From Planctomycetota bacterium (GTDB lineage: Bacteria; Planctomycetota; MHYJ01; WSZJ01): DNA of 64,000 bases. Under the pieces are notes generated by a model that saw only the letters and a program-made list of their open reading frames with translations, did not search any database and was not told where the DNA came from. The first letter of the stretch is position 1; every line of letters begins with the position of its first letter. The position numbers and the translations under genes are program-made. The stretch is from assembly GCA_016190145.1 (NCBI GenBank), contig JACPRD010000135.1, positions 1 to 64,000 on the forward strand. The letters run 5' to 3'. Of the stretch, positions 30,865-41,134 are shown one piece after another.

Positions 30865-33800
30865 ATGCAGAAGACTCAGCGCGAAGTCCGCCAGGCAGAC
30901 GTCATGGTGATCGGCGGCGGGATCAGCGGCATCCAGGCCGCGCTCGACGCGGCCGGCGCCGGCTTCAAGGTCACCCTGGTCGAGAAGGGACCGAGCCTGG
31001 GGGGCCACATGGCGCAGCTCGACAAGACCTTCCCGACGAACGACTGCTCCATCTGAATCCTCGCACCAAAAATGGTGGAGGTTCTCCGCCATCCGAACAT
31101 CGAGGTCCTCTCCTACTCGGAAGTCAGCCGGGTGGAGGGATCCGCGGGGGATTTCCGCGTCTCCGTGACCCGCAAGCCGCGCTACATCGACGAGGACATC
31201 TGCACGGGCTGCGGCTCGTGCGTGAAGTACTGCCCCAAGCCGTCGCCCGACCTGTTCAACCGGGAGATCAAGGACGGAAAGGCCGTGCACATCTACTTCT
31301 CCCAGGCCATTCCGCTGGTCGCCTACATCGACGAGAACTGCCTCGAGCTGACCGAGGGCAAGTGCGACATCTGCCGCGGCGTGTGCCAGAACAAGGCCAT
31401 CGACTTCCGGCAGACGGCGGAGACCGTGGAGATCCGGGTCGGGGCGATCATCCTGTCCACCGGGATCGCGCCGTTCGACCCCGCGGCGGTGGAAGACTAC
31501 GGCTACAAACGCTTCCCGAACGTGATCACCGGCATGGATTACGAACGCCTCCTCTCCGCGACCGGGCCGTGGCAGGGGCGCATCCTCCGCGCGTCCGACG
31601 GGAAACATCCCGGGAAGATCGCCTGGATCTCCTGCGTCGGTTCCCGGCGCGTCACCGCGGGAGAGCACAGCTACTGCTCCGGCGTCTGCTGCGCGTACAC
31701 GCAGAAGCAGGTGATCCTGACGAAGGAGCATGAAGCCGACGCGGAATGCACCGTCTTCCACAACGACATCCGCGCGATGGGCAAGGACTTCGAGCGGTAC
31801 TACCAGAGAGCGGCCGAACTCCCCGGCGTCCGCTTTGTCCGGGGCTACCCCGCCATCGCCGGCGAACGCCCCGATACTCACAACGTCGTCCTGAGATACG
31901 CGACTGCGAACGACGGCGTGAAGGAAGAGGAGTTCGACCTTGTCGTGCTTTCCGTCGGCCTGAGCCCCTCCGCCGATTCCCGGAAGATCGCCGGCACGCT
32001 CGGGCTGGAGCTCAACGCGCACGGGTTCGCGCGGACGAGCTACGCGAATCCCCTCGGGACGTCCCGCGCCGGGATCTTCGTGAGCGGCGGCCTGCAGGGG
32101 CCGATCGACATCCCCGAGTCGGTCTTCGGCGCCAGCGGAGCCGGCGCGCAGGTCGGCGAGCTCCTCGACTACCGGCGGGGACTCCTGGCCGAAAAGCGCG
32201 TCTACCCGCCCGAGACGAACTGCGCCGGGAAGGAGCCGCGGATCGGCGTCTTCGTCTGCCACTGCGGCGAGAACATCGCCAGCGTCGTGGACACCCGCTC
32301 CGTCGTCGAGTACGCCCGCAAGCTGCCCAACGTCGTCCATGCCCAGCAACAGCTCTTCTCGTGCGCCAACAACTCCATCAACGAAATCCGGGAACTCGCG
32401 ACGGGAAAGGGGCTCAACCGCGTCGTGATCGCCGCCTGCTCGCCCCGGACCCTCGAAGCCCTCTTCAGGGACACGCTCCGTGAAGCCGGGCTCAACCCGT
32501 ACTTCTGCGAGATGGCGAACATCCGCGAGCAGTGCTCCTGGGTCCATTCGAAGCAGAAGGAAGCGGCGACGCAGAAGGCGAAGGACATCGTCCGGATGTC
32601 CGTCGCGCGCGCGGGACACCTGGAGCCGCTTCAGGGATTCGACCTCCCCGTCCACAAGACGACGCTCGTCGTCGGCGGCGGGATCGCGGGCATGACCTGC
32701 GCGCTGGCGCTCGCCCGGCAGGGATATCCCGTGCATCTCGTGGAGAAGTCGAAGGAGCTGGGCGGGATGGCCCGGCGGATTCACGCGACGCTCGAGGGCA
32801 TGGACGTGCAGGCGTACGTGCAGGAACAGGTCGGGGCGATCTACCGGCATCCGCTCGTCCACGTGTCGCACGGCGCGTCGATCAGGAGCGTGTCCGGCTA
32901 CGTGGGCAACTTCACGACGGTCGTGGAGGCCGAAGGCCGCACCCGGGAGATCCGCCACGGCGCCGCCGTCATCGCCACGGGCGCGGACGTCCATCGCCCC
33001 GCCGAGTACCTCTACGGAGAAAACGAGCGCGTGCTCACCCACCTCGAGCTGGGCGAGCGCCTCGCGCTGAAGGACGCCGCCGTCGCCGGCGCCCGGAGCG
33101 TCGTCATGATCCAGTGCGTCGGCTGCCGGAACGCCGACCGCAACTACTGCAGCCGCGTGTGCTGCAGCCACGCCGTCAAGAACGCGCTGAAACTGAAAGA
33201 GCTCAACCCGAAAACGTCCGTCACGATCCTCTACAGGGACATGCGCACGTACGGGTTCAAGGAGGACTTCTATCGCGAAGCGGCGGACAAAGACGTCGCT
33301 TTCGCCCGGTACGAGCCGGAAAACAAGCCGCAGGTTGAAGCGGCCGTCAACGAGCAGGGGGAGCCCTGCCTCCGGATCCGCGTGGCGGATCCCATCCTGG
33401 GCTGCCAGCTCGAACTGACCGCCGATCTCGTGTCCCTCGCGGCCGCGGTGATCCCCTCCGCCTCCACACGGGAGATCGCTTCCCTGTTCAAGCTGCCGCT
33501 GAGCCCCGACGGATTCTTCAAGGAAGCCCACGTCAAGCTGCGCCCCGTCGAGTTCGCCACGGAAGGCGTGTACCTGTGCGGGATGGCCCATTACCCCAAG
33601 CACATCGAGGAGACGATCAAGCAGGCGTACGGCGCGGCGGGCCGGGCCATGACGCTCCTCGCCCACGACACCGTCGCGGCTTCCGGATCCGTGTGCGAAG
33701 TCAACGAGCCCGAGTGCGTCACGTGCGGCGCGTGCATCACCGCCTGCGCGTACGGGGCCATCGAATTCCACGAGGGCCCGGCCGGTAAGCGCGCCCGCGT

Positions 33801-33927
33801 GAATCCGATCCTCTGCAAGGGGGACGGGCTCTGCTGCACCAAGTGTCCGACGTCCGCCATCAGGATGAAGCACTTCACACAGGAGTCGCTGTTGAGCCAG
33901 ATCGAGGCGGCCGTCGCGCAGGTTTAG
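30865..33927 (+). CDS. bamE: Double HdrA-type flavin/Fe-S protein, BamE-like; selenoprotein (Sec at TGA 31054-31056)
   Basis: ORFs 30865-31056 and 31072-33927 share a frame; joined ...[34 protein letters not shown] matches the HdrA NDCxxCILxPKxVEV motif with Sec for Cys; second FAD module at [36 protein letters not shown]. Confidence 0.85.
31072..31092 (+). promoter_or_regulatory. Candidate SECIS hairpin of bamE-like mRNA
   Basis: ATGGTGGAG-GTT-CTCCGCCAT: 9-bp stem (one U.G), loop GUU starting at nt 25 after UGA. Confidence 0.65.
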
Positions 33928-33941
33928 AGAGGAGAGGACCG

Positions 33942-34721
33942 ATGATCGCGGGCGTCGAATTCAGGCCGAAAATCCTCGGGCTCTTCTGCCACTGGTGAGC
34001 GTACGGAGCGGCGGACACGGCGGGAGTTTCCCGCCTCCAGTACGAGAGCGAGATCCGGGTCATCCGCGTGATGTGTTCGGGTCGGGTCGACCTGGACCTG
34101 ATCCTCAAGGCGTTCGAGGTCGGCCACGACGGGGTGCTGATCGGCGGCTGCATGCTGAACCAGTGCAATTACGTGACGCAGGGAAACTACGACGCGCTGG
34201 GCAACACGTACATCGGCCGAAACCTGCTGGCGCGGATCGGTCTGAATCCCGAGAGGCTGGGCATCGAGTTCATGTCCGGCGGCGACGGCAAGCGGCTGGC
34301 CGACGCCGTCAACGGCTTCTCCGCGAACGTGAAGAAGCTGGGGCCGCTGGGCGAGGCGGAGGGGATCGGGAGGGCGGAGATGGGCGAGGCCCTGGCGGCC
34401 GTCCGGAGCATGACGCCCTGGCTCAAGCTGGTGGAGCGCGAGAAGCTGCGCGTTCCCGAGCGGACGGAGGAGGGATACCACAGGTTTTTCGCGAGCGAGG
34501 AAACGATGCGGCTCATGGACGAGTGGATCGGCGGCACCGTGACCATCGGCCGGATCCTGCACCTGCTCCGCCGGAAACCGCATTCGACGGGCGAGATCGC
34601 CGGATTCCTGAAGCTGAGCCCTTCGGAAGTCGCCCGGCACATGAATACCTCGTCCCGTCAGGGCTGGGTCGCGTACGACATCGACTCCCGCCGTTATTCG
34701 CTTCCCCTGGGCCAGGAGTAG
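33942..34721 (+). CDS. bamF: MvhD-family protein, BamF-like; selenoprotein (Sec at TGA 33996-33998)
   Basis: MIAGVEFRPKILGLFCHW-U-AYGAADTAGVSRLQYESEIRVIRVMCSGRVDLDLILKAFEVGHDGVLIGGCMLNQCNYVTQGNYDA; in-frame TGA replaces the second Cys of the MvhD CxxC. Confidence 0.87.
34019..34035 (+). promoter_or_regulatory. Candidate SECIS hairpin of bamF-like mRNA
   Basis: GGCGGGA-GTT-TCCCGCC: perfect 7-bp stem, loop GUU starting at nt 28 after UGA. Confidence 0.65.
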
Positions 34722-34724
34722 ACC

Positions 34725-35177
34725 ATGGAAATGAAAACCATCGACGGCATCATCGAGCGTCACCAGGTCGAGCCCAGCGCGCTCATCCAGATCCTGCTGG
34801 AGATCCAGAGGGAGTACCACTGGCTTCCCCAGCCGGCGCTGCACGAGGTCGGCCGCCGGCTGCAGGTGCCGATGTCGCGCATCCAGCACGTCGCGACCTT
34901 CTACAAGGCGTTCAGCATGGTCCCGAAAGGGCGCCACCGGGTGAACATCTGCATGGGGACCGCATGCCACGTGCGCGGCGCTTCGCGCATCCTGGAGACC
35001 GTGCAGGAGCACGCGGGCGTCGGGCCGGGGGAGACGGACCTGGAGCACAAGTTCAGCGTCGAGACGGTCAACTGCATCGGCTGCTGCGCGCTGGGACCCG
35101 TGATCGACGTCAACGGGAAGATCCACGGCAGGTTGACCCGGGCGGAGACGGCTGGAGTGCTGGAGAGGTGCGAGTAG
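34725..35177 (+). CDS. bamG: NuoE/HoxE-like 2Fe-2S subunit, BamG-like
   Basis: CMGTACHVRGASRILETV...TVNCIGCCALGPVIDVNGKIHGRL. Confidence 0.8.
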   Translation: MEMKTIDGIIERHQVEPSALIQILLEIQREYHWLPQPALHEVGRRLQVPMSRIQHVATFYKAFSMVPKGRHRVNICMGTACHVRGASRILETVQEHAGVGPGETDLEHKFSVETVNCIGCCALGPVIDVNGKIHGRLTRAETAGVLERCE

Positions 35178-35185
35178 GGGGAACC

Positions 35186-37114
35186 ATGGCGAAATTCCTG
35201 ACGCCCGAAGATCTGGAGCAGTTCCGGCGGACGCTCCTCTCCCAAAGGGACGCGAAGAAGCCCTGCGTTTCCGTCTGCACGGGCACGGCGTGCCTCGCCA
35301 ACAGCGCCGCCGAAGTCATGGAAGCGGTTTCGAGCGAGACCGCCCGGAAGGGACTTGCGGCGAGCGTGGACGTCAGAAGCACGGGGTGCCACGGCTTCTG
35401 CGAGCGGGGCCCGGTCGTGGTCGTCAACCCCGAGGAGACCTGCTATCTCGGCGTGTCGCCGAAGGACGCGACGGAGATCCTCTCGCAGACCATCGAGAAC
35501 GGAAAGGTGGTCGACCGCCTGCTCTACGCGAACCCGGTCACGGGCGAGAAAACCGCCGTCGAGTCGGACATCCCCTTCTACAAGGGCCAGACGCGGACTC
35601 TGCTTTCGAGCAACCTCCGGATCGACCCGAAGAGCCTGGACGACTACGTGTCGATCGGCGGGTACTCCGCGCTCAGCAAGGCGCTGTCCCGGCTGACGCC
35701 GGAGCAGGTCATCGACACGGTCAAGAAGTCGAAGATCCGCGGCCGGGGCGGCGCGGGTTTTCCGACGGGCATCAAGTGGGAAGGCTCGCGCCAGGCTCCG
35801 GGAGAGATCAAGTACGTGATCGTGAACGCCGACGAAGGCGATCCCGGGGCTTCCATGGACCGGACGCTCATGGAGGGAAACCCGCATTCGATTCTCGAGG
35901 GGCTGATCATCGGCGGCTACGCCGTCGGCGCGCAGGAAGGATACGTCTACGTCCGGCAGGAGTACCCGCTCGCGGTGGAGAACATCCTGCTGGCGATCGA
36001 GCAGGCCGAGGCGCACGGCCTTCTCGGAAGGAACATCCTCGGTTCCGGATTCGATTTCGCCGTCAAGGTGCACCGCGGCGGCGGCGCGTTCGTGTGCGGC
36101 GAGTCGACGGCGCTGATGACGGCGCTGGAGGGGCGCGCGGGCGAGCCCCGGCCGAAGTACGTCCGCTCCAACGTCCGCGGCCTCTGGAACCGGCCCAGCG
36201 TGCTCAACAACGTCGAGACGTGGGCCAACATCCCGCTGATCGTCAACAACGGCGCCGACTGGTTCACGCGGATCGGGACCGAGAACAGCACGGGCACCAA
36301 GATCTTCTCGCTCGTCGGCAAGATCGCCCACACCGGCCTCGTCGAGGTCCCGATGGGGATCTCCCTGCGCGACATCATCTTCAAGATCGGGGGCGGCATC
36401 CCCGGCGGGAAGAAATTCAAGGCGGTCCAGACCGGCGGCCCTTCCGGCGGATGCCTCCCGGAAAACCTGCTGGACCTCGGCGTGGATTTCGACGAGCTGG
36501 AAAAGGCCGGCTCCATGATGGGTTCCGGCGGCATGATCGTCATGGACGAGGACACCTGCATGGTGGACGTTGCCCGCTACTTCGTTCATTTCCTCACCGA
36601 CGAGTCCTGCGGCAAGTGCGTCCCCTGCCGCGAGGGCCTCCGGCAGATGGACAGGATCCTGACGCGCATCACCGAGGGTCAGGGGAAGGAAGGCGACCTC
36701 GAGATCCTCGAGGACCTGTCGGTCGTCCTCGAGGAGGCCTCGCTCTGCGCCCTCGGGAAGAGCGCCCCCAACCCGTTCCGGAGCACCCTTCGCTACTTCC
36801 GCCACGAGTACGAGGCGCACATCCGGGAGAAGCGCTGCCCGGCGCTGTTCTGCAAAAAGCTGGTTTCGTTCTACATCGAGCCCGACAAGTGCCGCGCATG
36901 CATGATCTGCATGAAGAAGTGTCCCGTCCACGCCATCGACGGGGCCAAGCGGAAGATCCACATCATCGATCAGAACACCTGCAACCATTGCGGCACGTGC
37001 CTGGAAGTCTGCCCCGCGAGGTTCGACGCGGTGCGGGCGATTTCCGGCCGGCCGGTTCCGCCTCCGATCGCCGAGGAGCGGAGAATGGTCGCCATCATGG
37101 GCAAGGAATCATGA
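35186..37114 (+). CDS. bamH: NuoF/HoxF-like FMN/NAD(H)-binding subunit, BamH-like
   Basis: RGRGGAGFPTGIKWE, VNADEGDPGASMDR, GAFVCGESTALMTALEGRAGEPRPK, SCGKCVPCREG, C-terminal CRACMICMKKCPVHAI / CNHCGTCLEVCPARF. Confidence 0.87.
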   Translation: MAKFLTPEDLEQFRRTLLSQRDAKKPCVSVCTGTACLANSAAEVMEAVSSETARKGLAASVDVRSTGCHGFCERGPVVVVNPEETCYLGVSPKDATEILSQTIENGKVVDRLLYANPVTGEKTAVESDIPFYKGQTRTLLSSNLRIDPKSLDDYVSIGGYSALSKALSRLTPEQVIDTVKKSKIRGRGGAGFPTGIKWEGSRQAPGEIKYVIVNADEGDPGASMDRTLMEGNPHSILEGLIIGGYAVGAQEGYVYVRQEYPLAVENILLAIEQAEAHGLLGRNILGSGFDFAVKVHRGGGAFVCGESTALMTALEGRAGEPRPKYVRSNVRGLWNRPSVLNNVETWANIPLIVNNGADWFTRIGTENSTGTKIFSLVGKIAHTGLVEVPMGISLRDIIFKIGGGIPGGKKFKAVQTGGPSGGCLPENLLDLGVDFDELEKAGSMMGSGGMIVMDEDTCMVDVARYFVHFLTDESCGKCVPCREGLRQMDRILTRITEGQGKEGDLEILEDLSVVLEEASLCALGKSAPNPFRSTLRYFRHEYEAHIREKRCPALFCKKLVSFYIEPDKCRACMICMKKCPVHAIDGAKRKIHIIDQNTCNHCGTCLEVCPARFDAVRAISGRPVPPPIAEERRMVAIMGKES

Positions 37115-37743
37115 GCACAGTCCACCTGACAATCGACGGAAAGGACGTCGAGGCGGAAGAAGGAACGAGCCTGCTGGCGGCGGCCCGGAGCGCGGGAATC
37201 CCGATTCCGACGCTCTGCCACCACGACAAGCTCGAGGCGCTGGGCGGCTGCCGCCTCTGCATGGTGGAAGTGGAATCCCGTGGAAAGACGCGGCTCGTCG
37301 TCTCCTGCGTCTACACGGTCGAGAAAGGACTGACGGTCCGGACGCGGTCCGCGAAGCTGGAGCGGATCCGCAAGGGCATCCTGGAGCTCCTGCTCGCCCA
37401 CGCGCCGGACTCCCCGCAACTCGCCGAGCTGGCGCGCGAGTACGGCGCAGACCGGAACCGCTACGAGCCGGAATCCTTGTTCTGCATCCTCTGCGGTCTC
37501 TGCGTCCGCTACTGCGCCGAAGTCGTCGGAAAGCACGCGGTAGGTTTCATCGACCGCGGCATCCGCAAGGAGATCAGCTTCATTCCGGAAATCGCCGCGA
37601 AGGAGTGCGACGCCTGCAAGGCCTGCTTCCCGCTCTGCCCGACGTCGTATCTGCAGGCGGCTTACGTGCTGACGGGATCGCTCGTGTTTCCCGACGGGTG
37701 CTCCACTGCATTTCAGTCGTCCAGAGGGCCATCCTCGCCATGA
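37111..37743 (+). CDS. bamI: NuoG N-terminal-like Fe-S subunit, BamI-like
   Basis: IPTLCHHDKLEALGGCRLCMVEVE, FCILCGLCVRYC, CDACKACFPLCP; ATGA overlap with NuoF-like gene. Extreme C-terminus looks atypical. Confidence 0.8.
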   Translation: MSTVHLTIDGKDVEAEEGTSLLAAARSAGIPIPTLCHHDKLEALGGCRLCMVEVESRGKTRLVVSCVYTVEKGLTVRTRSAKLERIRKGILELLLAHAPDSPQLAELAREYGADRNRYEPESLFCILCGLCVRYCAEVVGKHAVGFIDRGIRKEISFIPEIAAKECDACKACFPLCPTSYLQAAYVLTGSLVFPDGCSTAFQSSRGPSSP

Positions 37744-38098
37744 ATGCAGCGCAAGGAAAAGAGGCTCATTCGGAAAACGCGTACTTCTCGACGCAAGTCC
37801 TTGAGCACGCTCATCCTGCCCAACGCCCCCCCAACCTGGTGCAGGGCCGTTGGGGAGGGTGAGCGGGTTTCTCCCCATGCTCCTGTGAGCGGAGGTATCC
37901 CCCCCTCAAGCGAGCTTGCCGGCCAGGAGGCACTCGCGGATACCACACGGGCCCCCCGATGCCAGGTTCCCCCCCCTCGGGCAGTACGGGTTTCCCGGAT
38001 GATCCAGAATCATGCGAAGTCTGGCATCGGTCAACTTATTGCTCCCCAGCGCAATCTCCACGAGAAAGGCCTCTGCAGTCGTGCTAGAACAACGGTCC

Positions 38099-39994
38099 AT
38101 GTCAAAGCCCCACTCGCACGATCAGCATGGGTCTCCGGAGGAAGATGCTGCACTGGCCCGCGAGCTTCTTGCCGAGGGGGATCTGCCGCACGCCATGTTC
38201 CACTTGGCCGGGGCGCTCGCCAGCGATCCGGCGAATGTTGAGTGGCTGAAGTTGTTCGATGAAATAGCAGGCGCCAGTCCGGATCCGCCGTCCCTCATTC
38301 CCGACAGTGGGGAGGGATTCTGGCACGGTCTTGCAGCATGCCGCTCACGCCTGCTCTACCGCTCAGGTCGACGGCACGATGCCATGAGCCTGATGTTTCA
38401 GGTGATTGCCGCATTCCCTGCGCAGGATTATCACGTCTGGGCAGAGGAATGGGCGAAGGCGCCGGGTCAACTCCTGGACGCACGACCGGTGTTCACGTTC
38501 TTCGGCGGCCTTTCCCAGCGATATTCGGGTGGCGTCGCAACGGCCGATGAACGAGCCGAACTGGAGCGGTTGCTTCCCCTTGTCGACTTGCTTTGCGAGA
38601 AACTCCCCAATGACGTTCTGCTGCAGGCTCACCGCGGCACGCTTCATAGAAAGGCGGGCCACCTTGGTGAGGGTGTTGAGATCACCGGTCGCGCCTACCG
38701 GCAGGGTCCTTCCTGGCAAACCGCGGTTCTCGCCGCCGGCTCTGCGAAGGCCAACGGAGACCGCGTCGCCGCACGCGCATACTTCGAAAAGGCGCTTGGT
38801 CACGATCCCATGAATCTGTCTGCCCACCTCGACCTCGGGGACATGGCCGCGGAAGAAGGCGATTTCGCTGAAGCGCAGAAGCGATACGGGAAAGTCCTGG
38901 CGAGGGAACCGCACCATCCGTGGGCGGAGCCTTCCGCGGCGTACATCCGTTGGGCGACGGACCGTGACGCGACGTCGCTTGGGAGGCTCCGCGAACTCGC
39001 GAGTCAGCCCGGACCTGCGATGGACCGTGCGGTCGCCCTGATGGCGAATGTGCGGAACAGGACGGTCTTCGAGCGTTTCTTCTTTCCGCAGGAAGCCACG
39101 TTCAACTCCCTCATGCAGCTTGTCGACAGCTACCAGAAACAGGAAAAACCAATTCCGCGCGGGATGGTCTTGAACATCGGAGTGACTGCCTGCGAGCCAC
39201 CCAGCGTCCGCCTCGCCGTCCGGCGGACGCTTCCCGATTGCAAGCTGAACATGTCCATCTCGAGCGTTCAGTCCCCGGATCCCCGCTTGCCTTCTGGCGA
39301 CGTCGACTTCCTGCTCTGGAAATTTGAGGGGACGGATCCCAGTCCCGCCGTGCCCGAGGTCGAAGGTCCGGCTCGGTCAGGTTTGGTTCGCATCGCCGCG
39401 TCCGAATTCGGGGTTGGCGATTGGAAGAGGTATTCCCGATCGCTGGTAGCGGAGATGCGTCCCAGCGATCCAGTTCCGGGAGTCCTCGGTTCCATGGTCC
39501 ATCCACCCGGAGTCCCCGAAGGCTGCACTCACCCCGAATGGATGTGGATCCTCCGTGTCCAGCTTGCGGGCGCCTTCGTGCTCGCAGCGCTCGATGACGG
39601 GTGGAAGGCTTCGCGCCGGCGCAGCGCCCTCCTCTCGTTAGCCCGAGGCCCCCTCGACTGGACCGTTACTGCCGCGGTTGTCGCGCTGACGGAAGTCGCG
39701 CTTGATTGCCCTGAATCAAGGGAAGAGATCCGGGCTGAATTCGTGCGCATGATCGAACGCCCTCCCGAGCCGGGCTGGACTTGCTGGATCCCTGCTCTCA
39801 TCGAAGGTGCTCTCGAGATTCCCGGCCTCTCACCAGAGGAGAGATCGCGGCACCTGGAGGTGCAGCGGCAGCTGGCAGCGGCAGATCTCGATCTGAATAA
39901 TCCGGAATACAGGCGCAAGCTGAAGGAGGCAGCGACTCAGCGCCCGGCAAAGCAGGGTTGCTTCGGCGTCCTACTCGCCCTTCTGGCTCCTTGA
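38099..39994 (+). CDS. TPR-containing protein of unknown function
   Basis: ELLAEGDLPHAMFHLAGALASDPANVEW; AARAYFEKALGHDPMNLSAHLDLGDMAAEEGDFAEAQKRYGKVLAREP. Confidence 0.6.
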   Translation: MSKPHSHDQHGSPEEDAALARELLAEGDLPHAMFHLAGALASDPANVEWLKLFDEIAGASPDPPSLIPDSGEGFWHGLAACRSRLLYRSGRRHDAMSLMFQVIAAFPAQDYHVWAEEWAKAPGQLLDARPVFTFFGGLSQRYSGGVATADERAELERLLPLVDLLCEKLPNDVLLQAHRGTLHRKAGHLGEGVEITGRAYRQGPSWQTAVLAAGSAKANGDRVAARAYFEKALGHDPMNLSAHLDLGDMAAEEGDFAEAQKRYGKVLAREPHHPWAEPSAAYIRWATDRDATSLGRLRELASQPGPAMDRAVALMANVRNRTVFERFFFPQEATFNSLMQLVDSYQKQEKPIPRGMVLNIGVTACEPPSVRLAVRRTLPDCKLNMSISSVQSPDPRLPSGDVDFLLWKFEGTDPSPAVPEVEGPARSGLVRIAASEFGVGDWKRYSRSLVAEMRPSDPVPGVLGSMVHPPGVPEGCTHPEWMWILRVQLAGAFVLAALDDGWKASRRRSALLSLARGPLDWTVTAAVVALTEVALDCPESREEIRAEFVRMIERPPEPGWTCWIPALIEGALEIPGLSPEERSRHLEVQRQLAAADLDLNNPEYRRKLKEAATQRPAKQGCFGVLLALLAP

Positions 39995-40169
39995 GTATTC
40001 CGTGATGACCGAGAAGCCATGCCCGAATCAATGGAGAAATGCTCTGGCTGTTCGTGACGCTCACCCACGCCGCAGAGTTGGCGAGGAGGCTCCGAGGGCA
40101 ATCGATCGTGGCCGATGAACTCGGGCGATCACTTCTGTTAAGATGAAGCCGAACTTAGAGGAAATCGCC

Positions 40170-40430
40170 ATGAGTTCCTTCAACATCGATTGCCCGGACG
40201 ACCTGCTCATCGCGCTCGGCTCGACGCCGCAGCAGTTTGAGCACGAGGCGCGCATGGCCATGGCGGCCAAGCTTTTCGAGCTGGGGCGGCTTTCCAGCGG
40301 GCAGGCGGCGCGGCTGGCCGGGATGGATCGCGCGAATTTTCTCCTGACGCTCTCGCGATTTGGAGTCGCGGCCATCAATCTTGAGGGGCGCGACGTCGAC
40401 GACGAGCTGGCCTACGGCCGCGGTGAGTGA
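40170..40430 (+). CDS. UPF0175-family antitoxin
   Basis: EHEARMAMAAKLFELGRLSSGQAARLAGMDRANFLLTLSRFGV. Confidence 0.8.
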   Translation: MSSFNIDCPDDLLIALGSTPQQFEHEARMAMAAKLFELGRLSSGQAARLAGMDRANFLLTLSRFGVAAINLEGRDVDDELAYGRGE

Positions 40431-40923
40431 GCCCGTCGTCGTCAACACGGGGCCGATTGTCGCGCTGAGCTGTTGCGGGTGTCTTTCGCTGCTGGCATCG
40501 CTTCATGCGCCGGCGATCATCCCCGAGGAAGTCAGCCTGGAAATCCGGCGGCTGGCCGCGAAGCCGGGATTCGCGCACCTCGCTTCAGGAATTCCGGGGC
40601 TTGAACTCCGCTAAGGCACCAGGCCTCCGGGTCCGATTCTCTCCGCATGGTTGGATCCCGGTGAAGCATCGGTCATCGAACTCGCCACCGAGCTCGGCAT
40701 CGGCCTGGTCCTCATCGACGAACGCCGCGGGAGGCTGGCCGCCCGTCGCGCGGGGCTGCGAGTCGGCGGAAGCGTCGGTGTCCTGCTCCGGGCAAAGACG
40801 TTGGGGCTCTTGCCCCTGGTCGGACCCAGAATCGAGGAAATGCGCCGGGCCGGCGTCTGGATCTCGAAGGAGTTGCAGTCGCGAGTGCTGGCGCAGGCCG
40901 GAGAAGGGCCGCAAACGCCGTAG
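40423..40923 (+). pseudogene. PIN-domain toxin (DUF3368/VapC-like) interrupted by in-frame TAA at 40612-40614
   Basis: VVVNTGPIVALSCCGCLSLLASLHAPAIIPEEVSLEIR...LELR-stop-...LDPGEASVIELATELGIGLVLIDERRGRLAARRAGLRVGGSVGVLLRAK in one frame. Confidence 0.75.
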
Positions 40924-41134
40924 CACAGCCTCGCCCCGCAAGAGACTGCAGCGCGCCGGCGCGGAGTTGCATGTCGACAACGCTCAACAGGGACCGGGGG
41001 ATAGGACGGGATACGGGGCGTCGACACAGGGGCGTCTCGGCGCTTGAATCACTGCCCACTCCGACAATAGAGTATGCGGCCAATCGGAGACACAGCCTCC
41101 GATTCCCGAGGTCCACTTCCCGAAGGAGCACACC

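Noticed and set aside
31059-31081. Hairpin CCTC(g)CACCA-AAAA-TGGTGGAGG right after the HdrA TGA as the SECIS
   Set aside because: The loop starts only about 13 nt after UGA and has no G; the mutually exclusive 31072-31092 hairpin fits bacterial SECIS rules better.
29551-33873. 1440-aa minus-strand ORF antisense to the hdr/bam-like genes
   Set aside because: Shadow ORF; the plus strand encodes recognisable HdrD and HdrA proteins.
37906-38100. Small minus-strand ORF in the gap after the bamI-like gene
   Set aside because: 64 aa, no recognisable domain; not enough to call a gene or remnant.
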